Of a stretch of 64,000 bases of DNA, positions 32,550-40,486 are shown in pieces. The notes beneath the pieces are model-generated. The model saw only the letters and a program-made list of their open reading frames with translations, was not told where the DNA came from and did not search any database. The DNA comes from Pseudomonas alliivorans (GTDB lineage: Bacteria > Pseudomonadota > Gammaproteobacteria > Pseudomonadales > Pseudomonadaceae). Numbering within the stretch: position 1 is the first letter of the stretch; each line of letters begins with the position of its first letter. The position numbers and the translations under genes were made by a program. The DNA lies in NCBI RefSeq assembly GCF_017826695.1, contig NZ_JAFFZW010000006.1, positions 124,001 through 188,000 on the forward strand. Reading direction: 5' to 3'.

Positions 32550-34085
32550 ATGCGCGCCCTGAGCCTGGAAACCATCGGCGTCAGCAAAAGCTTCGGCGCG
32601 TTTCGTGCGCTGGATGACGTGTCACTCAAAGTGCGGGCCGGAACCGTCCATGCGCTGCTGGGCGAAAACGGCGCCGGCAAAAGCACGCTGGTCAAAGGCA
32701 TCATCGGCTACGGCCCGTTGCAGTCGGGCAGCATTCTGATCAACAACCGCGAGCACGAGATCCGCACCCCACGCGACTCGCACCAGTTGCAGATCGGTAT
32801 GGTGTATCAGCATTTCACCGTCGCGCCGGGCCTGAGCGTGGCAGAAAATCTGGTGCTGTCCCGTGGCGACCTTCCGTGGCGCATCGACTGGAGCGCCGAG
32901 CACGAGCGCCTGCAAGCCTTCATGGAAGGCATGCCGTTTCGCCTCGACATTCAGCGACCGGTCAGCAGTCTGGCTGCCGGTGAAAAGCAGAAGCTGGAAA
33001 TTCTCAAGCAGCTGTATCTGGAACGTCGGCTGGTGATTCTCGACGAGCCGACCTCGGTGCTCACGCCTCAGGAAGCCGACGAGGTATTGGGCCTCATGCA
33101 GCAGATGGCGCACCGTGGCGAGCTGACGGTGCTGATGATCACCCACAAGTTTCGCGAGGTGAGCACCTACGCCGACGATGTCACGGTATTGCGCAAAGGT
33201 CGCTGGGTGGCGAGCAGCGCAGTCGCCGATACCACGACTCAGCAAATGGCCACGTGGATGATGGGCCACGCGCAAACCAACAGTGTCAGCAGTGATCGAC
33301 CGCCGGTGCCTGAACATGCCCCACAATTGCAGGTCGAGCAGCTTGATGTACCGGGCGACAAAGGCACGCTGGCAGTCAGGAACCTGAGCCTCTCGGTGCG
33401 GCCCGGAGAAATCCTTGGCATTGCCGGTATCTCCGGCAACGGCCAGCGCGAACTGACCGAAGCCCTGCTGGGCCAGCGGCCGTTCAGCGCCGGCCGCGTG
33501 CTGATCGATGGTCAGCCTTACCACGCCAGCCGCGAACAGATGCAGCGCCTGCGCGTGTTCAGCCTGCCGGAAGAGCCGCTGCGCAATGCCTGCATCGGCG
33601 GGCTCAGCGTTGCCGACAATCTGGCCTTGCGCAATTTCGACCGCCCGCCGCTGTGCCGTCAGGGCTGGCGCATCGACCGGCGCGCCGTCGCCGCTCAGGC
33701 TCGCGGTCTGATCGAACGGTTTCAGGTCACGCCGAACGACCCGCACCGGCCTGTCGGCACCCTGTCCGGCGGCAATGTGCAACGCGCGGTACTGGCTCGC
33801 GAGCTGACCTCGGACATTGCCGTGCTGATCGTCGCCAACCCGGTGTTCGGTCTGGATTTCTCGTCCGTGGCGCTGATCCATCAACGCCTGATCGATGCTC
33901 GCAACAGCGGCGCTGCCGTGCTGCTGTTGAGCGAAGACCTCGACGAGCTATTGACCCTGGCAGACCGTATCGCTGTGATCCACGACGGAGAGCTGGTCTT
34001 CGAAACGCTCTCGAACGCTGCCGACCGTACCGAGCTGGGCAAGCACATGGCGGGCGCGGAACATCCGCAGAAGGCGTCCGCATGA
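32550..34085 (+). CDS. ABC transporter ATP-binding protein with two nucleotide-binding domains
   Basis: A 511-residue duplicated ATPase of the sugar/nucleoside importer type. The first domain (about 1-240) has Walker A 'GENGAGKST' (38-46), signature 'VSSLAAGEKQKLEILKQL' and Walker B 'LVILDEPTSVL'. The second (about 260-500) has a degenerate Walker A 'GISGNGQRE' and signature 'LSGGNVQRAVLARELT' with 'VLIVANPVFGLD', the usual asymmetry of this group. It powers the permeases encoded ~2 kb upstream. The ATG lies two bases after the biuH-like stop and its end overlaps the next gene by four (ATGA). A longer upstream frame is a shadow of the hydrolase. Confidence 0.92.
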   Translation: MRALSLETIGVSKSFGAFRALDDVSLKVRAGTVHALLGENGAGKSTLVKGIIGYGPLQSGSILINNREHEIRTPRDSHQLQIGMVYQHFTVAPGLSVAENLVLSRGDLPWRIDWSAEHERLQAFMEGMPFRLDIQRPVSSLAAGEKQKLEILKQLYLERRLVILDEPTSVLTPQEADEVLGLMQQMAHRGELTVLMITHKFREVSTYADDVTVLRKGRWVASSAVADTTTQQMATWMMGHAQTNSVSSDRPPVPEHAPQLQVEQLDVPGDKGTLAVRNLSLSVRPGEILGIAGISGNGQRELTEALLGQRPFSAGRVLIDGQPYHASREQMQRLRVFSLPEEPLRNACIGGLSVADNLALRNFDRPPLCRQGWRIDRRAVAAQARGLIERFQVTPNDPHRPVGTLSGGNVQRAVLARELTSDIAVLIVANPVFGLDFSSVALIHQRLIDARNSGAAVLLLSEDLDELLTLADRIAVIHDGELVFETLSNAADRTELGKHMAGAEHPQKASA

Positions 34086-34759
34086 TCGACGTCAGCGCCC
34101 ATCCGACCCGCTTTGCCTTCGAACCCGCCAGCACGGCGCTGGTGATCATCGACATGCAGCGCGATTTTCTCGAGCCCGGTGGTTTCGGCGCAGCGCTGGG
34201 TAACGACGTGTTGCCGCTGCAAGCCATTATCCCGACAGTTCAACAGCTATTGGCGCTGGCACGCGCCCAGAACATGACCGTGATCCACACCCGCGAATCC
34301 CATGCCGAAGACCTCGCCGACTGCCCGCCCGCCAAACTCGAACATGGCGTGCCGGGCCTGCGCATTGGCGATGCCGGGCCGATGGGGCGGATTCTGGTGC
34401 GTGGTCAGCCGGGCAATCAGATCATCGACGCGCTGGCTCCGATTGCCGGCGAATGGGTCATCGACAAACCCGGCAAGGGCATGTTTTTCGGCACGGAACT
34501 GCACGGAAAACTGAGCACCGCAGGCATCACTCATCTGATCTTCGCCGGTGTGACCACGGAGGTTTGCGTGCAAAGCAGCATGCGCGAAGCCAATGATCGC
34601 GGTTACCGCTGCCTGTTGATCGAAGACGCCACCGAGAGTTACTTTCCCGCCTTCAAGCAAGCGACGCTCGACATGATCACCGCCCAGGGCGGCATTGTCG
34701 GTCGAGTGACGTCGTTGTCGGCCCTGGAGCAGGCAATACAGACAAGGAGTACAGCCTGA
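34082..34759 (+). CDS. Isochorismatase-fold cysteine hydrolase, candidate triuret hydrolase
   Basis: A 225-residue paralogue of the preceding hydrolase with triad D28 ('IDMQRDFLEPGGFG'), K129 ('VIDKPGKGMFF') and C162 ('GVTTEVCVQSSMREANDRGY'). It differs from BiuH-like proteins in the active-site loop ('ESHAEDLADCPPAKLEHG', 'GDAGPMGRILVRGQPGNQII'), a pattern I associate with the TrtA group that hydrolyses triuret to carboxybiuret, which decays to biuret. Encoded with biuH-like and atzF genes, it would provide the first step of triuret breakdown. The exact substrate is not proven by sequence; other carbamoyl amides are possible. It overlaps neighbours at both ends. Confidence 0.72.
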   Translation: MIDVSAHPTRFAFEPASTALVIIDMQRDFLEPGGFGAALGNDVLPLQAIIPTVQQLLALARAQNMTVIHTRESHAEDLADCPPAKLEHGVPGLRIGDAGPMGRILVRGQPGNQIIDALAPIAGEWVIDKPGKGMFFGTELHGKLSTAGITHLIFAGVTTEVCVQSSMREANDRGYRCLLIEDATESYFPAFKQATLDMITAQGGIVGRVTSLSALEQAIQTRSTA

Positions 34760-35145
34760 TGGAAATCAACCTGCCTCATGTGGTGGCCGCCGTCACCAAT
34801 GCGTTCATCGATTACGAACGCGCGTTGCTGGCCAATGAGCTGACAACGCTGGACGACTACTTCTGGAGTTCCGAACACACTGTGCGTTACGGCGTGGCGG
34901 AAAACCTGCACGGCGCCGAAGCCATCGCACGGTATCGACGTCACTGCCAGCCGCTCGGTCCCGGACGGCAACTGGTGCGCACGGTCGTCAGCACCTTCGG
35001 CGAAGACTTCGCGACGGTCAGCACCGAATTTCACGACGGCGTCACTCAACGGCTGGGACGCCAGATGCAAACCTGGGCCCGCTTCGAGGGTGCGTGGAAA
35101 GTCGTGGCCGCGCATGTCAGCATCGACCTGAGCACGCTGGAGTGA
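34759..35145 (+). CDS. AtzH-like protein (DUF3225, SnoaL/NTF2 fold)
   Basis: A 128-residue protein with NTF2-like features: 'VTNAFIDYERALLANELTTLDDYFWSSEHTVRYG' at the N-terminus and 'GRQMQTWARFEGAWKVVAAHVSID' at the C-terminus. This is the AtzH (DUF3225) family. In cyanuric acid degradation AtzH works between the carboxybiuret hydrolase AtzE-AtzG and AtzF, acting on a carboxylated urea intermediate. Here no atzE or atzG is present, so it may process a carboxylated product of the TrtA/BiuH steps. Its ATG overlaps the previous TGA. Family call is good; role in this pathway is inferred. Confidence 0.8.
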   Translation: MEINLPHVVAAVTNAFIDYERALLANELTTLDDYFWSSEHTVRYGVAENLHGAEAIARYRRHCQPLGPGRQLVRTVVSTFGEDFATVSTEFHDGVTQRLGRQMQTWARFEGAWKVVAAHVSIDLSTLE

Positions 35146-35150
35146 ACGCC

Positions 35151-35837
35151 GTGAACGCGCCCCACTCCACCAACGCACTCGCCGAAGACGTCTACCGTCG
35201 GCTGAAACAGGAAATCTTCGATTTCTATCTGCTGCCCTACGACCGCTTTACTGAAAACCAGTTGGCCGACCGTTATCAGGTGTCCCGCACGCCGGTTCGC
35301 GACGCGCTCTACCGCTTGCAGCGCGAAGGTTATCTGGAAGTCGAGTTTCGCCGGGGCTGGTCGGTCAAGCCGCTGGACTTCACCCAGATCGACCAGCTCT
35401 ACGATTTGCGCATCGTGCTGGAATGCGCGGCCGTGGAACGCATCTGTGCCTCTGCCGAGGTTCACCCGGAACTCAACATTCTGCGTGGACACTGGCTGGT
35501 GGACAAAAGCCAATGGCACACCGACATGCAAGTGGTCGCCGACCTCGACGAGCAGTTTCACACCCAGCTGGTGGCCGCCTCAGGCAATCAGGAAATGGCC
35601 CGCGTGCACCATGAAGTCACCGAGCGTATCCGCATCGTCAGACGCCTGGATTTCTTCAAGAGCGCCCGCATCGAACACACCTACCTCGAACACGCCGCCA
35701 TCCTCAACGCTCTTCAAGCCCGCAAACGTGATGAAGCGCTGTTGCTGCTGCGCTCCCATGTGGAGATCAGCAAGCTGGAAGTTCGCAAGCTGACGATCTC
35801 GATGCTGAGCGACGCGCGGCGTCAGCATGAGGCGTGA
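35151..35837 (+). CDS. GntR-family transcriptional regulator (FadR/FCD type)
   Basis: A 228-residue DNA-binding regulator. The N-terminal winged helix-turn-helix ('ALAEDVYRRLKQEIFDFYLLPYDRFTENQLADRYQVSRTPVRDALYRLQREGYL', about 9-62) has the GntR hallmark 'SRTPVRDAL'. The C-terminal FCD domain (about 80-220) contains 'LYDLRIVLECAAVERI' and 'DEQFHTQLVAASGNQEMARVH', with metal/effector-binding Asp and His. The start is taken as GTG 35151 with GGAG before it; an upstream GTG overlaps the atzH-like stop. As last gene of the operon it probably autoregulates it through the GTATAC palindrome at 25822. The inducer is likely the imported compound or an intermediate. Confidence 0.9.
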   Translation: MNAPHSTNALAEDVYRRLKQEIFDFYLLPYDRFTENQLADRYQVSRTPVRDALYRLQREGYLEVEFRRGWSVKPLDFTQIDQLYDLRIVLECAAVERICASAEVHPELNILRGHWLVDKSQWHTDMQVVADLDEQFHTQLVAASGNQEMARVHHEVTERIRIVRRLDFFKSARIEHTYLEHAAILNALQARKRDEALLLLRSHVEISKLEVRKLTISMLSDARRQHEA

Positions 35838-36082
35838 GATGAGCTTGCAGGGCATGAACGCGTTTATCACAGCATCAAGACAGGATTAACCCAAAGCGAT
35901 GACACGCAACCGCTCATGCATCCATCGAACAGTTGCGTGAACCTGGGGCTGTCTCACAGCAAACAAAGGACCGTACAAGCACCGCCTGGTCCGCTCCACC
36001 CAGTTTGCTGCGCGACAGCGCTACGTCGAAGATGCCGAGGGGTTTAACACAAGCCTGTTTCTGTCGCAGAACAGCACCGGCC

Positions 36083-37597
36083 TCAGCGCTTGACCGTTTC
36101 CTCCAGCGTGAACCGACCCAGCGGGTTCTGGCCGAAGTGTTCGATGTTCTTGCGCGATACGCTGATGTACGGGCTGTAGTAGAGGTCGATCCAGTTCACG
36201 TCAGCCTTGGCCATTTTCTGCAGGTCGATGTACATCTGCTCGCGTTTTTTCGGGTCCATTTCCACGCGGGCGGCGGCGACCAGTTCCTTGACCTTGTCGT
36301 TCCGGTAGCGAGTCATGTAGTTCATGTTGGTGTCATGCCCGAGCACGAACGTGGTCTTCTGATCCGGATCGAGAATGTCATTGGTCCAGTACATGACGGA
36401 GATGTCGTAGTCACCGGCGATCAGCATGTCCCAGCTCTGGCTCGGGTCGACTTTCTGAAGCGTGGTGGTCACGCCGACCTTGGCCAGTTGCTGCTGAAGC
36501 ATGACGGCGATCTGCTCGTCGACTTCGTTGCCTGCGTTAACGATGTAATTGAGTTTCAGGTCTGAGGCGCCCGCGTCGGCCAGCATTTTTTTGGCTTTGA
36601 CTGGGTCGTAAGGGCGTTGCAGGTTGTCGGCGTAGTGGTACAGCGCGCCTTTAGGAATGTAGGAATTGGCGACAGTACCCAGTCCGAAGGTAGCGGCTTC
36701 GACGAGGGATTTCTTGTCGATGGCCATGTCCAGCGCCTGACGTACTTCCACTTTCGCCAGCGCGCCATGCTCGTGGTTGATCAGCAGGTGATCTTCGCGG
36801 GTGGACGGATCTTCGTGTACGACCAGACCGGCGTCTTTCTTCAGGGTCTCGACCCGGGAAAACGGTACGTAGATCGCAGCGTCCAGCTCGCCAGCCTGGA
36901 CCTTGAGCATGCGGGTGTTGTCGTCCGGCACGGATATCCACTCAACACCGTCGAGGCTGACGGTCGAGGCTTCCCAGAAGTTGGGGTTCTTTTCCAGAAT
37001 CACCCGGTCGCCACGCCGCCATTCCTTTACGGTGAATGCACCCGAACCCACCGGCTTTTCCGCGTAGGCTTCTTCGCCCAGGGTTTTCATGGCCTTTTCC
37101 GACAGAATCGAAACGTTGGGCAGCGCCAGTTGCGAGAGGAACGAGGCCGACGGGTGTTTCAGGGTGATCACCAGCGTGTGCGGGTCGCTTGCCACGGCGG
37201 TGTCGATGATCTTGTAGGAGTCGCTCCACAGCGAACCTTTGTCATCGCGAATGCGCAGCAGGCTGAACACCGCGTCGCTGGCGGTCAGTTCGGAGCCGTC
37301 GGAGAACTTCGACGGGCGCATCTTCAAGGTGTACGTGAGCCCGTCCGGTGAAATGCTCCAGCTTTCTGCCAGCCCCGGCACCAGTTTCGTGCCCTTGTTA
37401 TCGACCCGGATCAGCACATCGTAGACGTTGGAGAACACCCAGTTATCGATGTTCTGCGCGCTCTTGATCGGGTCGAACGTGGTGCCGTCTTCGCGGCGGC
37501 CAATGGTCAGCACGCCAGCGGCTTCCGCCACCCCCGCGGCCAGGGAACAGGCCGCCAGCATGGCGACGGTCAGCAACTTCACAGGTCGTGCTTTCAT
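36083..37597 (-). CDS. ABC transporter periplasmic binding protein, peptide type (SBP family 5)
   Basis: A 504-residue periplasmic receptor with Sec signal peptide ('LLTVAMLAACSLAAGVAEA', cleavage about 26) and the DppA/OppA fold: 'KLVPGLAESWSISPDGLTYTLKMR' (about 70-94), 'YAEKPVGSGAFTVKEWRRGDRVILEKNPNFW' (about 170-200) and 'NYIVNAGNEVDEQIAVMLQQQLAKVG'. It is the last gene of a five-gene minus-strand importer operon, an unusual position since the binding protein is often first. In the related PipR locus of plant-associated pseudomonads, such a binding protein is needed to sense a plant-derived ethanolamine derivative. Ligand here is unproven. Confidence 0.92.
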   Translation of the reverse strand: MKARPVKLLTVAMLAACSLAAGVAEAAGVLTIGRREDGTTFDPIKSAQNIDNWVFSNVYDVLIRVDNKGTKLVPGLAESWSISPDGLTYTLKMRPSKFSDGSELTASDAVFSLLRIRDDKGSLWSDSYKIIDTAVASDPHTLVITLKHPSASFLSQLALPNVSILSEKAMKTLGEEAYAEKPVGSGAFTVKEWRRGDRVILEKNPNFWEASTVSLDGVEWISVPDDNTRMLKVQAGELDAAIYVPFSRVETLKKDAGLVVHEDPSTREDHLLINHEHGALAKVEVRQALDMAIDKKSLVEAATFGLGTVANSYIPKGALYHYADNLQRPYDPVKAKKMLADAGASDLKLNYIVNAGNEVDEQIAVMLQQQLAKVGVTTTLQKVDPSQSWDMLIAGDYDISVMYWTNDILDPDQKTTFVLGHDTNMNYMTRYRNDKVKELVAAARVEMDPKKREQMYIDLQKMAKADVNWIDLYYSPYISVSRKNIEHFGQNPLGRFTLEETVKR

Positions 37598-37644
37598 ATA
37601 CGGAAACTCCTTGTCGGTATCGAGAACGGATAGTGATTACGGGA

Positions 37645-38625
37645 TCAGAAAACAGGTTCTTCAAGCACGCAGTCGTAGCGCTGTTCGCCCACATGACGCG
37701 TGGGTGGCGCGATGCTGGAACAGTCGGCCCGGGCAAAACGGCAGCGGGGATGAAACGCACAGCCTTCCGGAAGATGCAGCGGGCTTGGCGGTTCACCCTG
37801 TAGCGGCTCGCCGGGCAGCGGGCGATCCGGATCGATTTCCGGAATCGCCTGAATCAAGGCTGCGGTGTAGGGATGACGCGGGCTGAGAAAGACCGATTCG
37901 ACAGGTCCTTCCTCGACGATGCGGCCCAGGTACATCACCGCCACCCGGTCACAGAGCCGGCGTACGATGGCCAGATCGTGAGCGATGAACAGGATGGCCA
38001 GGTTCATGCGCTGGCGCAGTTCCAGCAGCAGATTGATGATCTGGCCCTGAATCGACACATCCAGCGCGGCCACGCATTCGTCGGCAATGATCAGCCGCGG
38101 TTCGATGGCCAGCGCGCGGGCGATGCCGACGCGCTGGCATTGCCCGCCGCTCAAGGCGCCAGGCTTGCGGTCGGCGAATTCGGGGCGCAGGCCGACCATG
38201 TCCAACAACTCGATGACCCGGGCCGGGATGTCGGACCTGGCGACCTTGCGCTGCACGTGCATAACCTCGGCCAGCGTGGCACCGATGGTCATGCGCGGAT
38301 TGAGCGAAGAAAACGGGTCCTGAAAGATCATTGCCGTTTCGCTGCGCAGGCGCTGGAGATGAATACCGCGGCCCTGCGCCACATCGACGTCATCAAACAC
38401 GATCTGCCCGGAAGTCACATCATTCAGGCGCAAGATGGCGCGGCCCAGCGTGCTCTTGCCGCTACCGGACTCGCCGACCAATCCCAGCGTTTCGCCTGCG
38501 CCTATGGTCAGGGACACACCGTTGACGGCCTGAACCCATTGCTTGTGCATGCCCAGAAAACCGGTTCCGGAAGTCGGGAAGCGCACCACCAGATCATTCA
38601 CGTTCAGCAATGTCGGGCCGCTCAT
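37645..38625 (-). CDS. Peptide-type ABC transporter ATPase (DppF/OppF-like)
   Basis: A 326-residue ATPase with Walker A 'GESGSGKST' (about 50-58), Q-loop 'AMIFQDPFSSLNPRMT', signature 'ALSGGQCQRVGIARAL', Walker B 'LIIADECVAALD' and the C-terminal oligopeptide-transporter cysteine region 'GCAFHPRCRFARADC', which may bind a metal cluster. In Walker B the usual DEP is DEC-V, an uncommon Pro-to-Cys change right after the catalytic Glu. It overlaps the partner ATPase gene by four bases and the pair energises the two permeases. Confidence 0.92.
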   Translation of the reverse strand: MSGPTLLNVNDLVVRFPTSGTGFLGMHKQWVQAVNGVSLTIGAGETLGLVGESGSGKSTLGRAILRLNDVTSGQIVFDDVDVAQGRGIHLQRLRSETAMIFQDPFSSLNPRMTIGATLAEVMHVQRKVARSDIPARVIELLDMVGLRPEFADRKPGALSGGQCQRVGIARALAIEPRLIIADECVAALDVSIQGQIINLLLELRQRMNLAILFIAHDLAIVRRLCDRVAVMYLGRIVEEGPVESVFLSPRHPYTAALIQAIPEIDPDRPLPGEPLQGEPPSPLHLPEGCAFHPRCRFARADCSSIAPPTRHVGEQRYDCVLEEPVF

Positions 38626-39626
38626 GAGTGCACCTCTTCGGCGTGCGCCAACGTCATCGGTAACGGGTAATGACAGGCAGCGGCGTGGCCGTTGCCCACA
38701 GGTCGCATGAACGGTAACTGTGCAGCGCAGTCCGGCCCGGCATGCGTGCAGCGAGCATGGAACCGACAGCCTTCAGGCAATGCATCGAGCAGCGGCGGTT
38801 GACCGGGAATGGTGCGCAACAGCGCATTGCCCGCACTGCTGGCGGGCTGACACTCGATCAGGCCGCGTGTGTAGGGATGCCGCGCACGCGCCAACACATC
38901 GCGTTTGCTACCGTGCTCGCACAGGCGACCGGCGTACATCACCGCGATTGAATCGCAGGTTTGCGCCACCACGCCCAGATCATGGGTGATCATGATCAGC
39001 GAAAGTCCGTGACGATCACGCAGGTCAAGCAACAGACGCAGGATTTGCGCCTGCACGGTCACGTCCAGCGCGGTGGTCGGCTCGTCGGCAATCAGCACCT
39101 GCGGGCCGCAGCCCAACGCCACGGCGATCATCGCGCGCTGGCGCATGCCACCGGAGAATTCGTGGGGATAGTTATCCACGCGAGAAGCCGGATCGGGAAT
39201 GCCGACCTGACGCAACAGGTCGATGGCCTGTGCCCTGGCCTCGCGCTTCGACGAGCCCTGATGCAGACGAAAGCCCTCGGCAATCTGTTCGCCGATGCGC
39301 ATCAGGGGGTCGAGGTGGCTGCTGGGGTTCTGGAAGATCATGCCGATGCGACGCCCGCGCATGGCGCGCATCCGGGCGGCGTCGAGTGTGAGCAGATCGA
39401 TATCGTTCAGCAACACCGAGCCACCGCGCACTTGCAGATCAGGCGACGGCATCAACTGCATCAAGGCCCGACAGGCCATGGTCTTGCCCGAACCGCTCTC
39501 ACCGACCAGACCGAGAATCTCGCCCTGTTCGAGATCGAATGACAGCCGGTCCACCAGCGTCACCTCGCGGCCACGGTTGCTGGCAACCACGCTCATGTCG
39601 TTGACCTTCAGCACCGGCGTGCTCAT
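38622..39626 (-). CDS. Peptide-type ABC transporter ATPase (DppD/OppD-like)
   Basis: A 334-residue ATPase with Walker A 'GESGSGKTM' (about 43-51), 'GMIFQNPSSHLDPLM', signature 'EFSGGMRQRAMIAVAL', Walker B 'VLIADEPTTALD' and the C-terminal cysteine segment 'GCRFHARCTHAGPDC'. ATG 39626 overlaps the permease stop by four bases, and its own stop overlaps the next ATPase start. A much longer frame upstream is a shadow of the permease gene and was discarded. Confidence 0.92.
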   Translation of the reverse strand: MSTPVLKVNDMSVVASNRGREVTLVDRLSFDLEQGEILGLVGESGSGKTMACRALMQLMPSPDLQVRGGSVLLNDIDLLTLDAARMRAMRGRRIGMIFQNPSSHLDPLMRIGEQIAEGFRLHQGSSKREARAQAIDLLRQVGIPDPASRVDNYPHEFSGGMRQRAMIAVALGCGPQVLIADEPTTALDVTVQAQILRLLLDLRDRHGLSLIMITHDLGVVAQTCDSIAVMYAGRLCEHGSKRDVLARARHPYTRGLIECQPASSAGNALLRTIPGQPPLLDALPEGCRFHARCTHAGPDCAAQLPFMRPVGNGHAAACHYPLPMTLAHAEEVHS

Positions 39627-40486
39627 CGGCGTTCTCCCAGTGTTTCGGCTACACCGTCCGCCAACAGGCTGAAGCCCATGGCCAGGGTAACGATGGCCAG
39701 GCCTGGAAACAGGCAGATCCACCAGGCCGACGTCAGAAACGCCTGGCCTTCGGCAACCATCGTGCCCCACTCGGCCAACGGCGGCTGCACGCCAAGGCCC
39801 AGGTAACTGACCGCAGCACCACTGAGCAGTACCAGCACGGCATCGGACATGGAAAACACGACGGAGCCGAACAGCGCATTGGGCAGCAGGTGGCGAAACA
39901 GAATGCGCAAGTGACCGAAGCCCAGGCTCTTGGCGGCAAGGGCAAAGTCGCTTTCCTTGAGCACCAGAATCTGCGAGCGGATCAGGCGCGCGTAAGACAC
40001 CCAGCCCACCAGCGCCATGGCGATATAGAAGCTGGTCAGGCCAGGACCGAGAATCGCGATGATTGCCAGCATCAGCACCAGAAACGGGAACGCCAGCACG
40101 ATGTCGATCACGCGCATGCACAGGTTGTCGAAACGACCGCCGATGTAGCCGGACAGCGCGCCGACGACGGTGCCGATCATAAACGGGAACACCACGCCCA
40201 GAACGCAGATCTGCAGGTCGATGCGGGCCGCCCAGATCACGCGGGACAAGATGTCGCGGCCAAAATTGTCGGTTCCGAACGGATGCGCCAGATGCGGCCC
40301 CATCAGGCGCAATTCGGTGTTCTGGAAGATCGGATCATAAGGCGCCAGCCATGGCGCGAAGATCGCCAGCAGCAGCCACACGCCCAGCAGCGAGCCGCCG
40401 AGCAACATGGCCAGTCGGCCGTTGCGCAAGCGCAGACGCAGTCGCGTATGCCATTGAGCGGGCACGTGGGCCTGAGCGGTATTCAT
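39623..40486 (-). CDS. Peptide-type ABC transporter permease (DppC-like)
   Basis: A 287-residue inner-membrane permease with about six helices. It has the N-terminal OppC cytoplasmic segment and first helix ('LAMLLGGSLLGVWLLLAIFAPWLAPYDP'), 'HPFGTDNFGRDILSRVIWAARIDL' (the classic GTDxxGRD motif, about 68-91) and the EAA loop 'FALAAKSLGFGHLRILFRHLLPNAL' (about 183-207), which docks with the ATPase. It overlaps both neighbours by four bases. Confidence 0.93.
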   Translation of the reverse strand: MNTAQAHVPAQWHTRLRLRLRNGRLAMLLGGSLLGVWLLLAIFAPWLAPYDPIFQNTELRLMGPHLAHPFGTDNFGRDILSRVIWAARIDLQICVLGVVFPFMIGTVVGALSGYIGGRFDNLCMRVIDIVLAFPFLVLMLAIIAILGPGLTSFYIAMALVGWVSYARLIRSQILVLKESDFALAAKSLGFGHLRILFRHLLPNALFGSVVFSMSDAVLVLLSGAAVSYLGLGVQPPLAEWGTMVAEGQAFLTSAWWICLFPGLAIVTLAMGFSLLADGVAETLGERR

